Assembly (NCBI GenBank): GCA_023410535.1
Contig: JAEYPR010000017.1
Location: 1-64,000 of the forward strand
Direction of reading: 5' to 3'
Length of the DNA: 64,000 bases
DNA from: Bacillota bacterium
GTDB lineage: Bacteria; Bacillota; UBA4882; UBA8346
Numbering within the stretch: position 1 is the first letter of the stretch; the number at the start of each line of letters is the position of its first letter. A model generated the notes under the pieces. The model was not told where the DNA came from. It searched no databases and worked only from the letters and a program-made list of their open reading frames with translations. Shown here piece by piece: positions 27,026 to 36,577 of this stretch. A program made the position numbers and the translations under genes.

Positions 27026-27652
27026 ATGCCGGAATATTTACCGGTGATGCTGAAAACGGCCTATTTACCTTGCCTGGTCGTCGGGGGCGGTAAAATTGCC
27101 CGTCGCAAGGTTTTGGTTTTGTTGCGCTTTGGCGCCAGGGTGACGGTGGTGGCCGAGGAGTTGAATCGCGGTTTGGCCAAACTGGTCGACCGTCAATTGA
27201 TTCGGTGGCGGCGGAAAAAGTTTAGCGTCGCCGATCTCCTGTTTCAAAAAGTAGCGATTGCCGCGACCAACGATCCGGTTGTGAACCGACAGGTATCCCA
27301 ATGGGCGGGTCGGTTGCGCGTCCTTTGCAACTCAGTTGATCATGCCGAACAATCCAGTTTTATCTTTCCGGCTATCTACCATTCCGACCCTTTGACAGTG
27401 GCGATCTCGACGCAAGGTTATTATCCGGCCGCGACCAAACGGATTAAACGGCAGCTTGCTAAGGATTATGGTGGAGCATATGCGGAATACCTCAAAAAAT
27501 TAAAGGCGTTTCGACAATTGCTCAGAACAATCGAAGCCAATCCCCGGCGGCGCCGCAGTTTGCTCAATCGCTTACTGCGGGTTGACAGCCAAGTCGTTAA
27601 CGGTTGGAATGAAAAAGAATTTAAGGAATGGTTGGGAAATGAACGTGGCTGA
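27026..27652 (+). CDS. Precorrin-2 dehydrogenase / sirohydrochlorin ferrochelatase
   Basis: A 208-residue SirC/Met8/CysG-N-type protein. NAD-binding LVVGGGKIARRKVLVLLRFGA is near residue 17, followed by FPAIYHSDPLTVAISTQGYYPAATKRIK near 115. It oxidizes precorrin-2 and may insert iron to make siroheme, the cofactor of the sulfite reductase at 16389. The C-terminal helical region is short and basic. Confidence 0.9.
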   Translation: MPEYLPVMLKTAYLPCLVVGGGKIARRKVLVLLRFGARVTVVAEELNRGLAKLVDRQLIRWRRKKFSVADLLFQKVAIAATNDPVVNRQVSQWAGRLRVLCNSVDHAEQSSFIFPAIYHSDPLTVAISTQGYYPAATKRIKRQLAKDYGGAYAEYLKKLKAFRQLLRTIEANPRRRRSLLNRLLRVDSQVVNGWNEKEFKEWLGNERG

Positions 27653-28550
27653 AACATTGCGGATCGGCACCCGTGGCAGCAAATTAGCGCTCTACCAAAC
27701 CGAACAGGTACGGGAAGGTTTAATTGCGGCCTTCCCCCAACTGCGGATCGAGCTAACAGTTTATAAAACCTTGGGGGACCGTCAGCCGGATTTGGATCTG
27801 ATCGCCAACCAAGGCAAAGGTGTTTTCTGCAGTGATCTGGAGCAGGCGTTGGTGGCATCCGAGATCGATCTGGCGGTTCATAGCGTCAAAGATCTGCCCG
27901 GCGCCTTACAGCCGGGATTGACATTAGGCGCTTATCTGCAACGGGAGGATCCCCGGGAAGTGCTGGTGGGCCGGAACGGCTGGGATCTGGCAACGTTGCC
28001 CCAGGGGGCCCGGGTTGGGACCAGTAGCTTGCGCCGGTTGTTTCAACTGCGTCAACTCCGTCCCGATTTGGATTTTCAACCGATTCGCGGCAATGTCGAA
28101 ACCCGGGTGCGCAAAGTCGTTGACGGTCAATACGATGCCACTGTTCTGGCATTGGCGGGACTGCGACGCTTGGGGATGGAAGACTGCATTAGCCAGGTTT
28201 TTGAATTATCGGAACTGATTCCCGCGCCGGGGCAGGGCTGTATCGGAGTGGAAGTTCGCAGTAACAACTGGAGTGTGCTGGAAAAACTCACGGCGCTCAA
28301 CCATGTGCCGACCGCTTTAATGGTCCGCGCGGAACGGGCGTTCTTGCGCCGGTTGGGTGGAAATTGCCGTTCAGCCTATGGGGCGGTTGCCCGTTGGCAC
28401 GATGAGGAGGTCCAACTGACCGGTTTATACAACGGTTTGATCCGGACCCTCACCAATGTGGCGGTGAATCCCGAACGGATCGGCAACTTGCTGGCTGAGG
28501 CGTTGCTGGCGCTCGACGATCCTGCCGAGCCGGGAAAGAGAGTGGGTTGA
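27639..28550 (+). CDS. hemC: Hydroxymethylbilane synthase
   Basis: A 303-residue porphobilinogen deaminase with TRGSKLALYQTEQV, catalytic Asp85 in HSVKDLP, VGTSSLRR and AERAFLRRLGG. The dipyrromethane-cofactor cysteine is Cys243, in GGNCRSAYGA; the usual GGC is spaced by an extra Asn. It makes the tetrapyrrole precursor for siroheme. The ATG lies inside the preceding gene (14-base overlap), showing coupling. Confidence 0.93.
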   Translation: MNVAETLRIGTRGSKLALYQTEQVREGLIAAFPQLRIELTVYKTLGDRQPDLDLIANQGKGVFCSDLEQALVASEIDLAVHSVKDLPGALQPGLTLGAYLQREDPREVLVGRNGWDLATLPQGARVGTSSLRRLFQLRQLRPDLDFQPIRGNVETRVRKVVDGQYDATVLALAGLRRLGMEDCISQVFELSELIPAPGQGCIGVEVRSNNWSVLEKLTALNHVPTALMVRAERAFLRRLGGNCRSAYGAVARWHDEEVQLTGLYNGLIRTLTNVAVNPERIGNLLAEALLALDDPAEPGKRVG

Positions 28551-28720
28551 TGTCCGGCGGATATGTTTGTTTAATTGAGGCCGGTCTTCAGGGTGGCAGT
28601 TGCAATTGATTCAATTTGGCACGATTCAAAGTAAGATGATAGGGATACATGAATTTGCCGAACGGTGTCTGCATAGGATATGGGGAATTGAGACGATTTT
28701 AAGTGGATGAGGTGATCGTA

Positions 28721-28912
28721 ATGGCCATCGTCAGTAAAGCCAGGTGCTTTGTTCAAACGGAATCGGAGCTGATTACGGCAATATTACAAGGCTTATGGAA
28801 TGGATCGGTTACAATTATTAAACAAGATAATCAGGTTATCCAAATTAATGTTTACGAAGTGTATGAGCTTGAAGAACGATGTTGTCCCAAACCTCAGCTA
28901 AACTCGGTCTGA
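28721..28912 (+). CDS. Small YezD-like protein (DUF2292), copy 2, diverged
   Basis: A 63-residue protein. LITAILQGLWNGSVTIIKQDN matches the YezD core, but the tail continues to QLNSV with a Cys-Cys pair. GAGGTGAT lies before the ATG; a GTG at 28703 is in frame. It is followed after 27 bases by copy 3. Function is unknown. Confidence 0.65.
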   Translation: MAIVSKARCFVQTESELITAILQGLWNGSVTIIKQDNQVIQINVYEVYELEERCCPKPQLNSV

Positions 28913-28939
28913 AATAAAACTCAAGGGGGAGCTGAAGTG

Positions 28940-29101
28940 ATGGAACGAACTGATTCAACCACTGAAAGTCCAATTTCCGAACCGGAATTAGAAAAATTGC
29001 TACAGGTATTGAGTAAAATCGCGTATGGTTCCGTGACATTGATTATTCAAAACGGGAAAGTCGTACAGATTGAGAAGAATGAAAAATTGCGGTTGCGCTA
29101 G
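28940..29101 (+). CDS. Small YezD-like protein (DUF2292), copy 3
   Basis: Only 53 residues. IAYGSVTLIIQNGKVVQIEK then NEKLRLR is nearly identical to copy 1 at 21015. AAGGGGGAGC precedes an adjoining GTG/ATG pair. The near identity with copy 1, 8 kb apart, suggests recent duplication or strong constraint. Confidence 0.8.
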   Translation: MERTDSTTESPISEPELEKLLQVLSKIAYGSVTLIIQNGKVVQIEKNEKLRLR

Positions 29102-29177
29102 CCCGCCATACTGATCGTCCACTTTGGTCGAGGCCGCCGGTTGGACCGGGGGCTTTTGAGGGAAGCGCCGGTTTTGG

Positions 29178-29235
29178 TGCCGGAAACGGAAAACGAAGCG
29201 CCGCATAATTGCGGAGCTGTTTTCCGTTTCCGGCA
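29178..29235. repeat. Long inverted repeat between convergent genes
   Basis: A perfect 17-base arm, TGCCGGAAACGGAAAAC (29178-29194), is matched by its complement at 29219-29235. A second stem CCGCA/TGCGG (29201-29214) lies inside. Outer bases (CCGGTTTTGG on the left, CCAAAATGG on the right) extend the fold. There is no T run. It may be a bidirectional terminator, a mobile-element remnant or a REP-like element. Confidence 0.75.
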
Positions 29236-29314
29236 CATGCCAAAATGGTTCTGGCACCGCCGAGGTGGGTTATGCTTCGAGGCTTTGCCGACCCCGGCCA
29301 TCAGCGGGATGCTG

Positions 29315-30181
29315 TCACGGGAGCGCTCCCTTGGCTACAGCGGTCGGGGACAGCTTTTTATACTGTTTAAAAAGGCGGCTAAAATAATTGCTGTCGTTAA
29401 AGCCGACCGCCACGGCCACTTCGCTGACGGATAAATGCCCTTGCTGGAGCAGGTTCATTGCCGCGTTGATGCGCAGGAAATTAACATAGGCGATGGGTGA
29501 CATCCCAGTCATGCTCTTAAATAAACGGCAAAAATGGTGGGGGCTGATGTTCGCCATATCGGCCAGTTCGTTTAAGGTAATCTTTTGATCATAATGCGCT
29601 TCGACGTAGTGGATAACCGGCCGCAATTGATTGTGGGGCCGGTTTTTGATTTCAGCAGCGACTGGAACGGTATAACTTTGAACAAGCAGTGCCAGAATGC
29701 GGTAAAGGCCGGCTTTGACAATGAGTTCGTAGCCGGGTCGTTTTTGTTCAAATTCGCGGATTAACTCCAGCAGTTGGTTGGCAAGTCCGGTGTCGCCCGC
29801 GATTTTATGCTGAAAGCGCAGGCGGTTCTCCATTAACGGCGCAAGGTATTTGGTTTGGCAGACATCCTCTTTCGGACTGAGCAAGCAGGAAAGATCAACC
29901 AGGAGAAAGGATTCGATCAGATGGTTACAACAATTTTCCTGGTAATGGAAGTCGTTGCAATTGGTAATGACCAGATCGCCGGGGCCGACGGGAATCGCTT
30001 GAGCGTTGCAGTGGATCAGGGCGGTGCCTTGTTGGATGTAAAAAATCATTAACTCTTCGTGCCAGTGCTTTTTTAAAATCGGTCCCGGTTCATGATATTC
30101 TTTAACCCCCATCTCAACCGGGAAATCATTGGGAAGGTTCTGATGAATCAGTTGGCCGTTGCCGGTAATTATCATCATCAA
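29315..30181 (-). CDS. AraC-family transcriptional regulator
   Basis: A 288-residue regulator. An N-terminal cupin-like sensing domain (HWHEELMIFYIQQGTALI) is followed by a C-terminal double helix-turn-helix with ITLNELADMANISPHHFCRL and VGFNDSNYFSRLFKQY. AGGAG precedes the start on the reverse strand. It is divergent from the MFS exporter at 30383, its most likely target. The inducer is unknown. Confidence 0.9.
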   Translation of the reverse strand: MMMIITGNGQLIHQNLPNDFPVEMGVKEYHEPGPILKKHWHEELMIFYIQQGTALIHCNAQAIPVGPGDLVITNCNDFHYQENCCNHLIESFLLVDLSCLLSPKEDVCQTKYLAPLMENRLRFQHKIAGDTGLANQLLELIREFEQKRPGYELIVKAGLYRILALLVQSYTVPVAAEIKNRPHNQLRPVIHYVEAHYDQKITLNELADMANISPHHFCRLFKSMTGMSPIAYVNFLRINAAMNLLQQGHLSVSEVAVAVGFNDSNYFSRLFKQYKKLSPTAVAKGALP

Positions 30182-30382
30182 CGCTCCTTTTGGTTTAATC
30201 TGAGCAAGATTATGCTATAAATACCGAATATCATTCATGAAATATTGTTATTTCTCAGCTATAATTGTAAATAGCAGTTTGATTGCCATCAATATTATCC
30301 TACCTGTCCCGGTTTGTCAAACAACCGGTTTGGTTGGGAAACACCTTGATGGGATCGTTTACAATGATGTGGAGTGAGTTAA

Positions 30383-31573
30383 TTGTTGCGTTCAGTAAAA
30401 AATGTTCCGTATCCGATCTGGTTAATCGCGTGCGCCCATGCCGTGGCCGATATTTCGTCGGGCGCTTTGTTTGTCGCGTTACCGTTTTTCAAAGCGAAAT
30501 TCGGTCTTAGCTATGCCGGAGTGACTGCGATTGTGTTATTGCAAAATTTTACCGCGTCGGTCACCCAACCGATCTTCGGGTTTTTAAGCGACCGGAAGGC
30601 GCATCCTTGGTGGATGCCGTTGGGCTGTTTTCTGGTTGGGACGATGCTGCTCGCCGCGTTGCTAGCGCCGACCTATCCGCTGGCGTTGCTCTGTATCAGC
30701 GCGAGTGGCTTCGGGAGCGCGATTTTTCATCCCGAAGGCGCCAAGATCGTCAATTGGTTGAGCGGCAAAGCCAAGGGCAAGGGCGCCAGCTTGTTTTCAG
30801 TCGGTGGTAACGCCGGATTTGCACTGGGTTCGTTGTTTTTGGGCATGTTGTTAGTCGGCAATCGAGTGTTGCTGTTTTTATTTGCCATACCGAATCTGGT
30901 GATCGGATTTTTGCTGCTGGCGATGCTGAAGCGCTTCCGGGAAATTCCCCAACCGGCCTTGGAACATTGCGAGAAATCCGGAAAAATTTTTGGCATGAAC
31001 CTTCCCTTGCTGGCGTTGCTGGGGATGGTCTTAACCAGAGCAACCATTAACTCCGGGATCAACACGTTCGTTCCTTTGTATTACACAGCGTTTATGCATG
31101 GCAGTTCCGCCAATGCTACGTATTTGTTGACGGTTTTTTTGGCTGCCAGCGCCGCCGGGACGTTGCTGGGTGGCCCGTTAAGCGATCGCTACGGCAGCAA
31201 AAAGGTGATGCTTTACTCGATTTTACCGGTAGCCCCACTGCTGTATCTCTTTAAAGCGTTGAACGGAGCCGGGGCTTTTGTGCTTTTGGCGGCTGCCAGC
31301 GTTTTATTGGCAGCCACCTTTACCAGCAGTTTGGTGATGGCGCAGAAAATGATGCCTGACAATGTTGGCATGGCGTCCGGTCTGACCTTGGGATTCAGTA
31401 TCGGGTTGGGAGCGTTGGGCGTTTTGGTCCTCGGACATATTGCCGATGGATCAGGGTTGCCATGGGTGTTGGATCTTTTGGCGGTCCTGCCGATTGTGAG
31501 TTTTCTGCTCACGTTGCTGGTTAGGGAACCCGAAGCGACAGGGAACCATACTGTGGGACTTGGAACCCAATAG
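30383..31573 (+). CDS. MFS exporter of the Fsr (fosmidomycin resistance-like) family
   Basis: A 396-residue major facilitator with twelve predicted membrane segments. Fsr-like features are HAVADISSGALFVALPFFK near residue 18 and IFHPEGAKIVNWLS near 113. A motif GFLSDRK follows helix 2, and LGGPLSDRYGSKK lies in the second half. The start is TTG with GGAGTGAG upstream. It exports an unknown compound, perhaps under the divergent AraC regulator. Confidence 0.85.
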   Translation: MLRSVKNVPYPIWLIACAHAVADISSGALFVALPFFKAKFGLSYAGVTAIVLLQNFTASVTQPIFGFLSDRKAHPWWMPLGCFLVGTMLLAALLAPTYPLALLCISASGFGSAIFHPEGAKIVNWLSGKAKGKGASLFSVGGNAGFALGSLFLGMLLVGNRVLLFLFAIPNLVIGFLLLAMLKRFREIPQPALEHCEKSGKIFGMNLPLLALLGMVLTRATINSGINTFVPLYYTAFMHGSSANATYLLTVFLAASAAGTLLGGPLSDRYGSKKVMLYSILPVAPLLYLFKALNGAGAFVLLAAASVLLAATFTSSLVMAQKMMPDNVGMASGLTLGFSIGLGALGVLVLGHIADGSGLPWVLDLLAVLPIVSFLLTLLVREPEATGNHTVGLGTQ

Positions 31574-31612
31574 GATGATTTGATTCAGTTTCCTTTATCA
31601 ACAAGTTGACAA

Positions 31613-31655
31613 AAGCGACCGTCCTGGAATATTTCCCGACGGTCGCTTTAATTTA
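31613..31655 (+). terminator. Terminator after the MFS gene
   Basis: AAGCGACCGTC (31613-31623) pairs perfectly with GACGGTCGCTT (31638-31648), followed by TTAATTTA. It lies between two convergent genes and could serve both. Confidence 0.75.
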
Positions 31656-31728
31656 TGAAAGTGGTCGCAAAAGAATCTTGAAATTCTGGGGTGGGGAGCC
31701 ACGCCGGACATTTTTGAAAAGCGATGGT

Positions 31729-32880
31729 TCAACTAAAAAAAGGGATTAGGTCGCTCAGCCAATCAGCCATTTGCAACAGAATTTCTTGGGAAAAGACGGT
31801 TGAAATCATCAGCACCAGGATGGTCAGGGTTTTGGTCATGCTCCGGTAGCGATTCAGCATCACCGGAAACTGTTTTTCCATAATGGCTTGTTTGGCGACG
31901 ATGCCGCGGTTTTGCGCGGCTGCTTCGGCGCGGAGCTGCTTATCTTCAATCGCCCGCCGTAGGACTTCGGGGAGACTTTGGAAATCGTCGACGTCAATCA
32001 TTAACCCATTGACGCCGTGGGTAACCAACCCGCGAAAAGTCGGAAGATTGGACAATACCGGCAGACACCCGGCGGCCATCCCCGTTAAGACGCTCACCGG
32101 CAGGGCGTCGCTGGAGGGAATGCTGACGATCACCTGGCTTTTGGCGAGACATTCGCCAACCTGTTCGGGGGTGACCATTCCCCAAAAACGGACCCGTTCT
32201 TCCAAATGTTGCTCCCGAACATATTCCTGAAGCGACGGCGTCAAACTGCCTTCCCCTAAGATCCATAGTTTGATCTGGGGATAATCGGCGGCAAGCGCCG
32301 CAAACGACTCGATAATCTCCCGTTGGTGATAAAGCGGTTCATGAAGCCGGGGCGAGCAGATAATGAAAGTGGATTCATCCTTGTTCCAATCGGCCAGACG
32401 ATCATACATCGCTTGATCGATTCCGATCGGAACGGTCAAAACTTTATCTTTGGGAGCGCCGAGATAGATCAAATTCTCACACAGATACCAATTCACCCCG
32501 GTCACTAAAGCCGCTTTTTTAATCTCCCAACGGATTAACATCCGTAACAAGCGGGAACGTTTGGCGTTGACCAAGACATCGGAACCCCAGGAGGAAATGA
32601 TTACCGGCGCACAGTTGGCAAAAAGCGCGTATAATCCGTGGGCTCCAAATTGGTGGGCATGGATCAGGTCGGGTTTGAGCGCACGGATCAGCCGGCGCAC
32701 CGCAACGGCGTAGCGGGGGAAACCAACTAAGGATAAAGGATGTTGGATGACCGTTGCCCCGGGAATGTCGGCGGGACGGTGGGAAATAATAAAAAGCTCA
32801 TAATGTAACTCGCGGCACTGTTCAACCCACTTTTTCGTATGAGGACTGGCCGCATCGGCAATAAAACAAATTCGCTTCAT
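31729..32880 (-). CDS. Family 4 glycosyltransferase with C-terminal membrane segment
   Basis: A 383-residue GT-B glycosyltransferase. The N-terminal half has DLIHAHQFGAHGLYALF and ISSWGSDVLVNAKRS. The C-terminal half has the donor-binding region WILGEGSLTPSL, VRFWGMVTPEQVGECLA and SIPSSDALPVSVLTGMAAG. A hydrophobic stretch (about residues 352-375) follows and may tether it to the membrane. The start has GAGGG upstream; the frame runs to 32910. It stands alone, with no sugar-pathway neighbours. Confidence 0.85.
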   Translation of the reverse strand: MKRICFIADAASPHTKKWVEQCRELHYELFIISHRPADIPGATVIQHPLSLVGFPRYAVAVRRLIRALKPDLIHAHQFGAHGLYALFANCAPVIISSWGSDVLVNAKRSRLLRMLIRWEIKKAALVTGVNWYLCENLIYLGAPKDKVLTVPIGIDQAMYDRLADWNKDESTFIICSPRLHEPLYHQREIIESFAALAADYPQIKLWILGEGSLTPSLQEYVREQHLEERVRFWGMVTPEQVGECLAKSQVIVSIPSSDALPVSVLTGMAAGCLPVLSNLPTFRGLVTHGVNGLMIDVDDFQSLPEVLRRAIEDKQLRAEAAAQNRGIVAKQAIMEKQFPVMLNRYRSMTKTLTILVLMISTVFSQEILLQMADWLSDLIPFFS

Positions 32881-33227
32881 GTTTACCCTCAAAGGCAATG
32901 GCGAAACCAAATCGTATCCCGTTGTGGCTGGAACCTATCGAAGTCAGGTACTCGTTGCCATTGCAATTCTCACAAAAGATTCGCGGATTCAACGGCGATC
33001 CTCGTTAATTCTGATGACGTATTACCAAAAAGATATGTTCAACCTGATTTGGTTAATTTCATGTTAACTGCAAAACGAACGGTAGTACCAAACACGGCTC
33101 TTTCATTTTCCTGGATCGATTGCCGGAAAAACGTAAATCTCCACAAAATCTCCATAGTTCATTGATACTTCCTCCAAATTTCTAATTTATGCTAGATATG
33201 TCGACTAAAGATTAAGGAGGATCGATT
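32881..33227. other. Divergent intergenic region
   Basis: Between the reverse glycosyltransferase and the forward TolC operon. A possible weak promoter (TTGATA at 33162 and an AT-rich -10 near 33183-33193) precedes the TolC gene. A small dyad GTTAA/TTAAC lies at about 33052-33068. No gene is supported. Confidence 0.35.
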
Positions 33228-34604
33228 GTGAAGCGAAAATTGCCTATTTATCTTTACTTGGTAGGATTTCTGGCAGTCTGCCTATCGTTTCAGACTTTCG
33301 CGGCGGACGATCAGAGTTTGACGCTTGAGCAAGCGGTACATATGGGACTTGACCACGATTCGCAAGTTGCAACGGCGCGGAATAACGTTGCCAAAGCGCA
33401 ACTCGGGGTGAAGCAAGAAGTATTGAAGACCTATCCGCAAGCCTCGATTGTGGACTATCAGACCAACGATTTGATTCACGGCGCCAATTCCAATACGTTA
33501 ACGGTGACGATTCAAGCATCCTATCCAACCGGTTTCAATTTATACGGAAAGAAAGTTCCGACTACCATTGAAGCGGCTTTTTGGGAACAGGTGACCAATG
33601 AAGCGACGTTGCGAATTGCCGAAGCCAATGTACGCTATAACACAACATCGTTGTATATTGCAGCGTTGGAAGCACAAAAAAATGTCGAATACCAGGATAA
33701 GGTCTTGCGGGACGCCGAGACCGCCCTGGCGCTCGCCCAAGTTCAAATGAAACAGGCCAGCATCACTCGCCCACAGGAATTGCAGGCGGAGAATAATGTA
33801 ACCAACGCCCGGATCAATCTGGAGAAATATCGTTCCGATTATCAGTTGGCAATGCTGCAATTGGGCAACCAAATCGGAATGGCCGACCCGGCCGGGGTCC
33901 GGTTGGCGGAGCTTGATTCCTCTGTCGCAACGGTCGATCTAACTACGTTAAAAGAGCAATCATTGCCGAAACGGCTGGAATTGCAACAGGCCGAAATCAG
34001 CATCCGCCAGGCCGAGCGGACGATAGCCCAGTCGAATAATTTGCTTTTGCCGCAACTTGATTTGACCTATTACAATTCGGACGCCAGCGCGGGAATGGCT
34101 TACAGTATCGGCTACGATTTTTTGTCCGGCGCGATCTCGGGAACCCAGGAAAGCCGTACCAATTCTCAAATGTCGTATTACCGAAGTTCCACCAACAACA
34201 GTTTGTTAAACAAAGACCGCAATAGCATCCAAATGACATTTACCTGGAACCTCGACTTCGGGATCAATAAAAACCAGATCAGACAAGATGAAATTGTTTT
34301 AGAAAACGCGCGGAAAAGTTGGGAACAGGCCCGCCAAAACGCCGGTTTGGAGATCGACCAGGCGATTGTCAATTTCAAATTGGCATCGCAAAAAGTAACG
34401 GCCAATCAGCAATTATTGCCGTATTACCAAAAACAACTGGAATTGAAGCAACTTTCCAAACAATTAGGCTCAATCACTCAGCAAGAGGTGGATAGCGCCG
34501 AGCAAGAACTGCTCCAGGTGAAACTGCAGGTGAATATCGCGAGCTACGAATACATACTGGCCTATCAAAAACTGAAATTGGTCACTGGCGATTTGTATCA
34601 GTAA
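33228..34604 (+). CDS. TolC-family outer membrane efflux protein, system 1
   Basis: A 458-residue outer-membrane factor. Signal peptide residues 1-25 (cut after TFAA). Two repeated coiled-coil halves begin at LTLEQAVHMGLDHDSQVATA (about 31) and in the region after residue 240, with beta segments between. It forms the exit duct for the adaptor and ABC proteins downstream. AAGGAGG precedes the start. It is a paralog of 55633-57057. Its presence implies an outer membrane. Confidence 0.87.
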   Translation: MKRKLPIYLYLVGFLAVCLSFQTFAADDQSLTLEQAVHMGLDHDSQVATARNNVAKAQLGVKQEVLKTYPQASIVDYQTNDLIHGANSNTLTVTIQASYPTGFNLYGKKVPTTIEAAFWEQVTNEATLRIAEANVRYNTTSLYIAALEAQKNVEYQDKVLRDAETALALAQVQMKQASITRPQELQAENNVTNARINLEKYRSDYQLAMLQLGNQIGMADPAGVRLAELDSSVATVDLTTLKEQSLPKRLELQQAEISIRQAERTIAQSNNLLLPQLDLTYYNSDASAGMAYSIGYDFLSGAISGTQESRTNSQMSYYRSSTNNSLLNKDRNSIQMTFTWNLDFGINKNQIRQDEIVLENARKSWEQARQNAGLEIDQAIVNFKLASQKVTANQQLLPYYQKQLELKQLSKQLGSITQQEVDSAEQELLQVKLQVNIASYEYILAYQKLKLVTGDLYQ

Positions 34605-34688
34605 TCGCTGTGGCTGGGAGCGCGGAGGGTGGAGCGGGCTCATCAAAACCAAACCCGCCACTGTTACAAAAAGATTGGAGGATATCAA

Positions 34689-35858
34689 ATGCTGAAGAAA
34701 ATAGGCTTAATACTTTTGATATTGGTGGTTGGCGCCGGCGTCGCGTTTTATCTGATCAAACCCGGAACCAAAGATAAAAGCGCCGCTTTGGACCAACAGT
34801 ACGATTTTCAACCGGTGCAACGGGTCGATTTAAGCGAACGGGTTGACGTCACCGGAAATGTGGTAGTGGCCAACAATACCGATATTTATCCCGCGTATAC
34901 CGCGACAGTTCGCCAGATCGCGGTCAAAGTCGGTGATCATGTCCGGAAAGGTCAATTGTTGATGATTCTGGATTCCCCGGCTTTGGCGACAGAGTGGTCC
35001 CAGAACGAATCCGCCATCCGTCAGGCCGAATCCAATCTGACGTTGGCCCACCAAGAACTCGACCGGGTCAAAACCATGTTTGCGGCGGAAGGGGCCACCC
35101 GCGCCGAAGTCGATACCGCGCAAAACAAATACGACGTGGCGCTGGATCAACTAAATCTGGCCCGGTTTAAACTGAACGAGCTGCAAAACAACCCCGATCA
35201 CGCCAACTTTGTCGCTGCGAACCGCCGTTCGTTGAATATTTGCGCTCCGTTCGACGGCCAGGTGGCGTGGTTGAATGCCCGCCGGGGCGATCCGGTCGCG
35301 GCGGCCAATTCATTGATTACCGTCATTGGGTCCGATTCGCTAATGATCGAAGCGCAAGTTGACGAGTCGGAGATCAAATCCGTCAAGCCCGGCCAGGCGG
35401 CTGTGATCAAATTGAACGACATGGACCAGACCGAGATCAACGGAACCGTCGATGGCGTCGGTAACGTCGGCAAGGACAATTCCGGCGTGATCGAATATCC
35501 GGTCCGGGTGAAAGTCAATCCGGGGAACCAGTTGATCAAACCCCAGATGTCGGTGGACGTCACCATTGTCACCCAAGAATATCCCAACGCGTTGGCGGTT
35601 CCCGCCGCGGCGGTGGTGGAGCGACGCGGCCATACCATGGTCGCCGTGCGGGAGGGAAAAACGGTTACGTTTGTCCGGGTGGTCACCGGAATGAATAACG
35701 GGACCTACACCGAGATCGTCAGCGGCTTAAACGACGGCGACACTATTGCGATGAAAAAAGCGGTCGCCACCGGGGTCAACGAAACCAGAAATAACGGAAA
35801 TAACGGGAATAACCGAAACGGCGCCAACAACTTCAACCGGTCTCTCATGCGCTTTTAA
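34689..35858 (+). CDS. MacA-like membrane fusion protein, system 1
   Basis: A 389-residue adaptor. One N-terminal membrane helix is followed by a lipoyl-type half (TATVRQIAVKVGDHVRKGQL), a coiled-coil hairpin (about 105-165), the second lipoyl half and a beta barrel. The C-terminal tail is rich in Asn (NNGNNGNNRNGANN). GGAGGA precedes the ATG; the frame extends to 34629. It bridges the MacB-like pump to TolC. Confidence 0.87.
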   Translation: MLKKIGLILLILVVGAGVAFYLIKPGTKDKSAALDQQYDFQPVQRVDLSERVDVTGNVVVANNTDIYPAYTATVRQIAVKVGDHVRKGQLLMILDSPALATEWSQNESAIRQAESNLTLAHQELDRVKTMFAAEGATRAEVDTAQNKYDVALDQLNLARFKLNELQNNPDHANFVAANRRSLNICAPFDGQVAWLNARRGDPVAAANSLITVIGSDSLMIEAQVDESEIKSVKPGQAAVIKLNDMDQTEINGTVDGVGNVGKDNSGVIEYPVRVKVNPGNQLIKPQMSVDVTIVTQEYPNALAVPAAAVVERRGHTMVAVREGKTVTFVRVVTGMNNGTYTEIVSGLNDGDTIAMKKAVATGVNETRNNGNNGNNRNGANNFNRSLMRF

Positions 35859-35869
35859 AGGAGTTTGCG

Positions 35870-36577
35870 ATGATTAATATCAAAAACCTTACCAAAACTT
35901 ACCGGATCGGCCCGATCGAAGTGAACGCCTTAAACGGCGTGTCGCTGGTCATTGAAGAGGGTGAAATGGTCGCAATCATGGGCCCGTCGGGATCCGGCAA
36001 ATCGACCATGATGAATATCATCGGTTGTTTGGATCAGCCCACCAACGGCTCTTATGAGTTATTCGGCGAAGAGATCGCCCGGACCAACGAACGGGAGCTG
36101 GCCCGGTTGCGCAACCGGAAACTGGGTTTCGTTTTTCAGTCGTTTAATCTGTTGCCCAAACTGACGGCGGTCCAAAATGTCGAATTGCCGTTGATCTACG
36201 CCGGGATGGGCAAGAAGGAACGGCATGAGCGGGCGGCCAACGCCTTGGCAATGGTCGGACTGGAGGAACGGCTCCATCACAAACCCAAAGAATTGTCCGG
36301 CGGTCAACAGCAACGGGTCGCCATCGCCCGGGCGTTGGTGAATCAACCGCGGTTATTATTGGCCGACGAGCCGACCGGAAACCTCGACACCCATTCCAGT
36401 GTGGAGATTATGGGGATTTTTCAGGACTTAAACCGCCAAGGAATCACGGTCGTCCTGGTGACGCATGAAGACGACATTGCGGCGTTCACCAAACGAATCG
36501 TCCGTTTCCGGGACGGCCGGATCAAAAGCGATGAGTTCATTACCCAAAAAGTCATTGAGCATGAGGTGGCGTTATGA
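35870..36577 (+). CDS. MacB/LolD-like ABC ATPase, system 1
   Basis: A 235-residue ATPase with Walker A GPSGSGKST, signature LSGGQQQR, Walker B LLLADEPTGNLD and LVTHE, the hallmark set of the MacB/LolD/FtsE type. In E. coli MacB it is fused to the permease; here it is separate. The stop overlaps the permease start (ATGA). Confidence 0.92.
   Translation: MINIKNLTKTYRIGPIEVNALNGVSLVIEEGEMVAIMGPSGSGKSTMMNIIGCLDQPTNGSYELFGEEIARTNERELARLRNRKLGFVFQSFNLLPKLTAVQNVELPLIYAGMGKKERHERAANALAMVGLEERLHHKPKELSGGQQQRVAIARALVNQPRLLLADEPTGNLDTHSSVEIMGIFQDLNRQGITVVLVTHEDDIAAFTKRIVRFRDGRIKSDEFITQKVIEHEVAL

Noticed and set aside
29141..29434. Open frames across the inverted repeat
   Set aside because: They arise from the GC-rich palindrome and read the same on both strands; no RBS or family resemblance.
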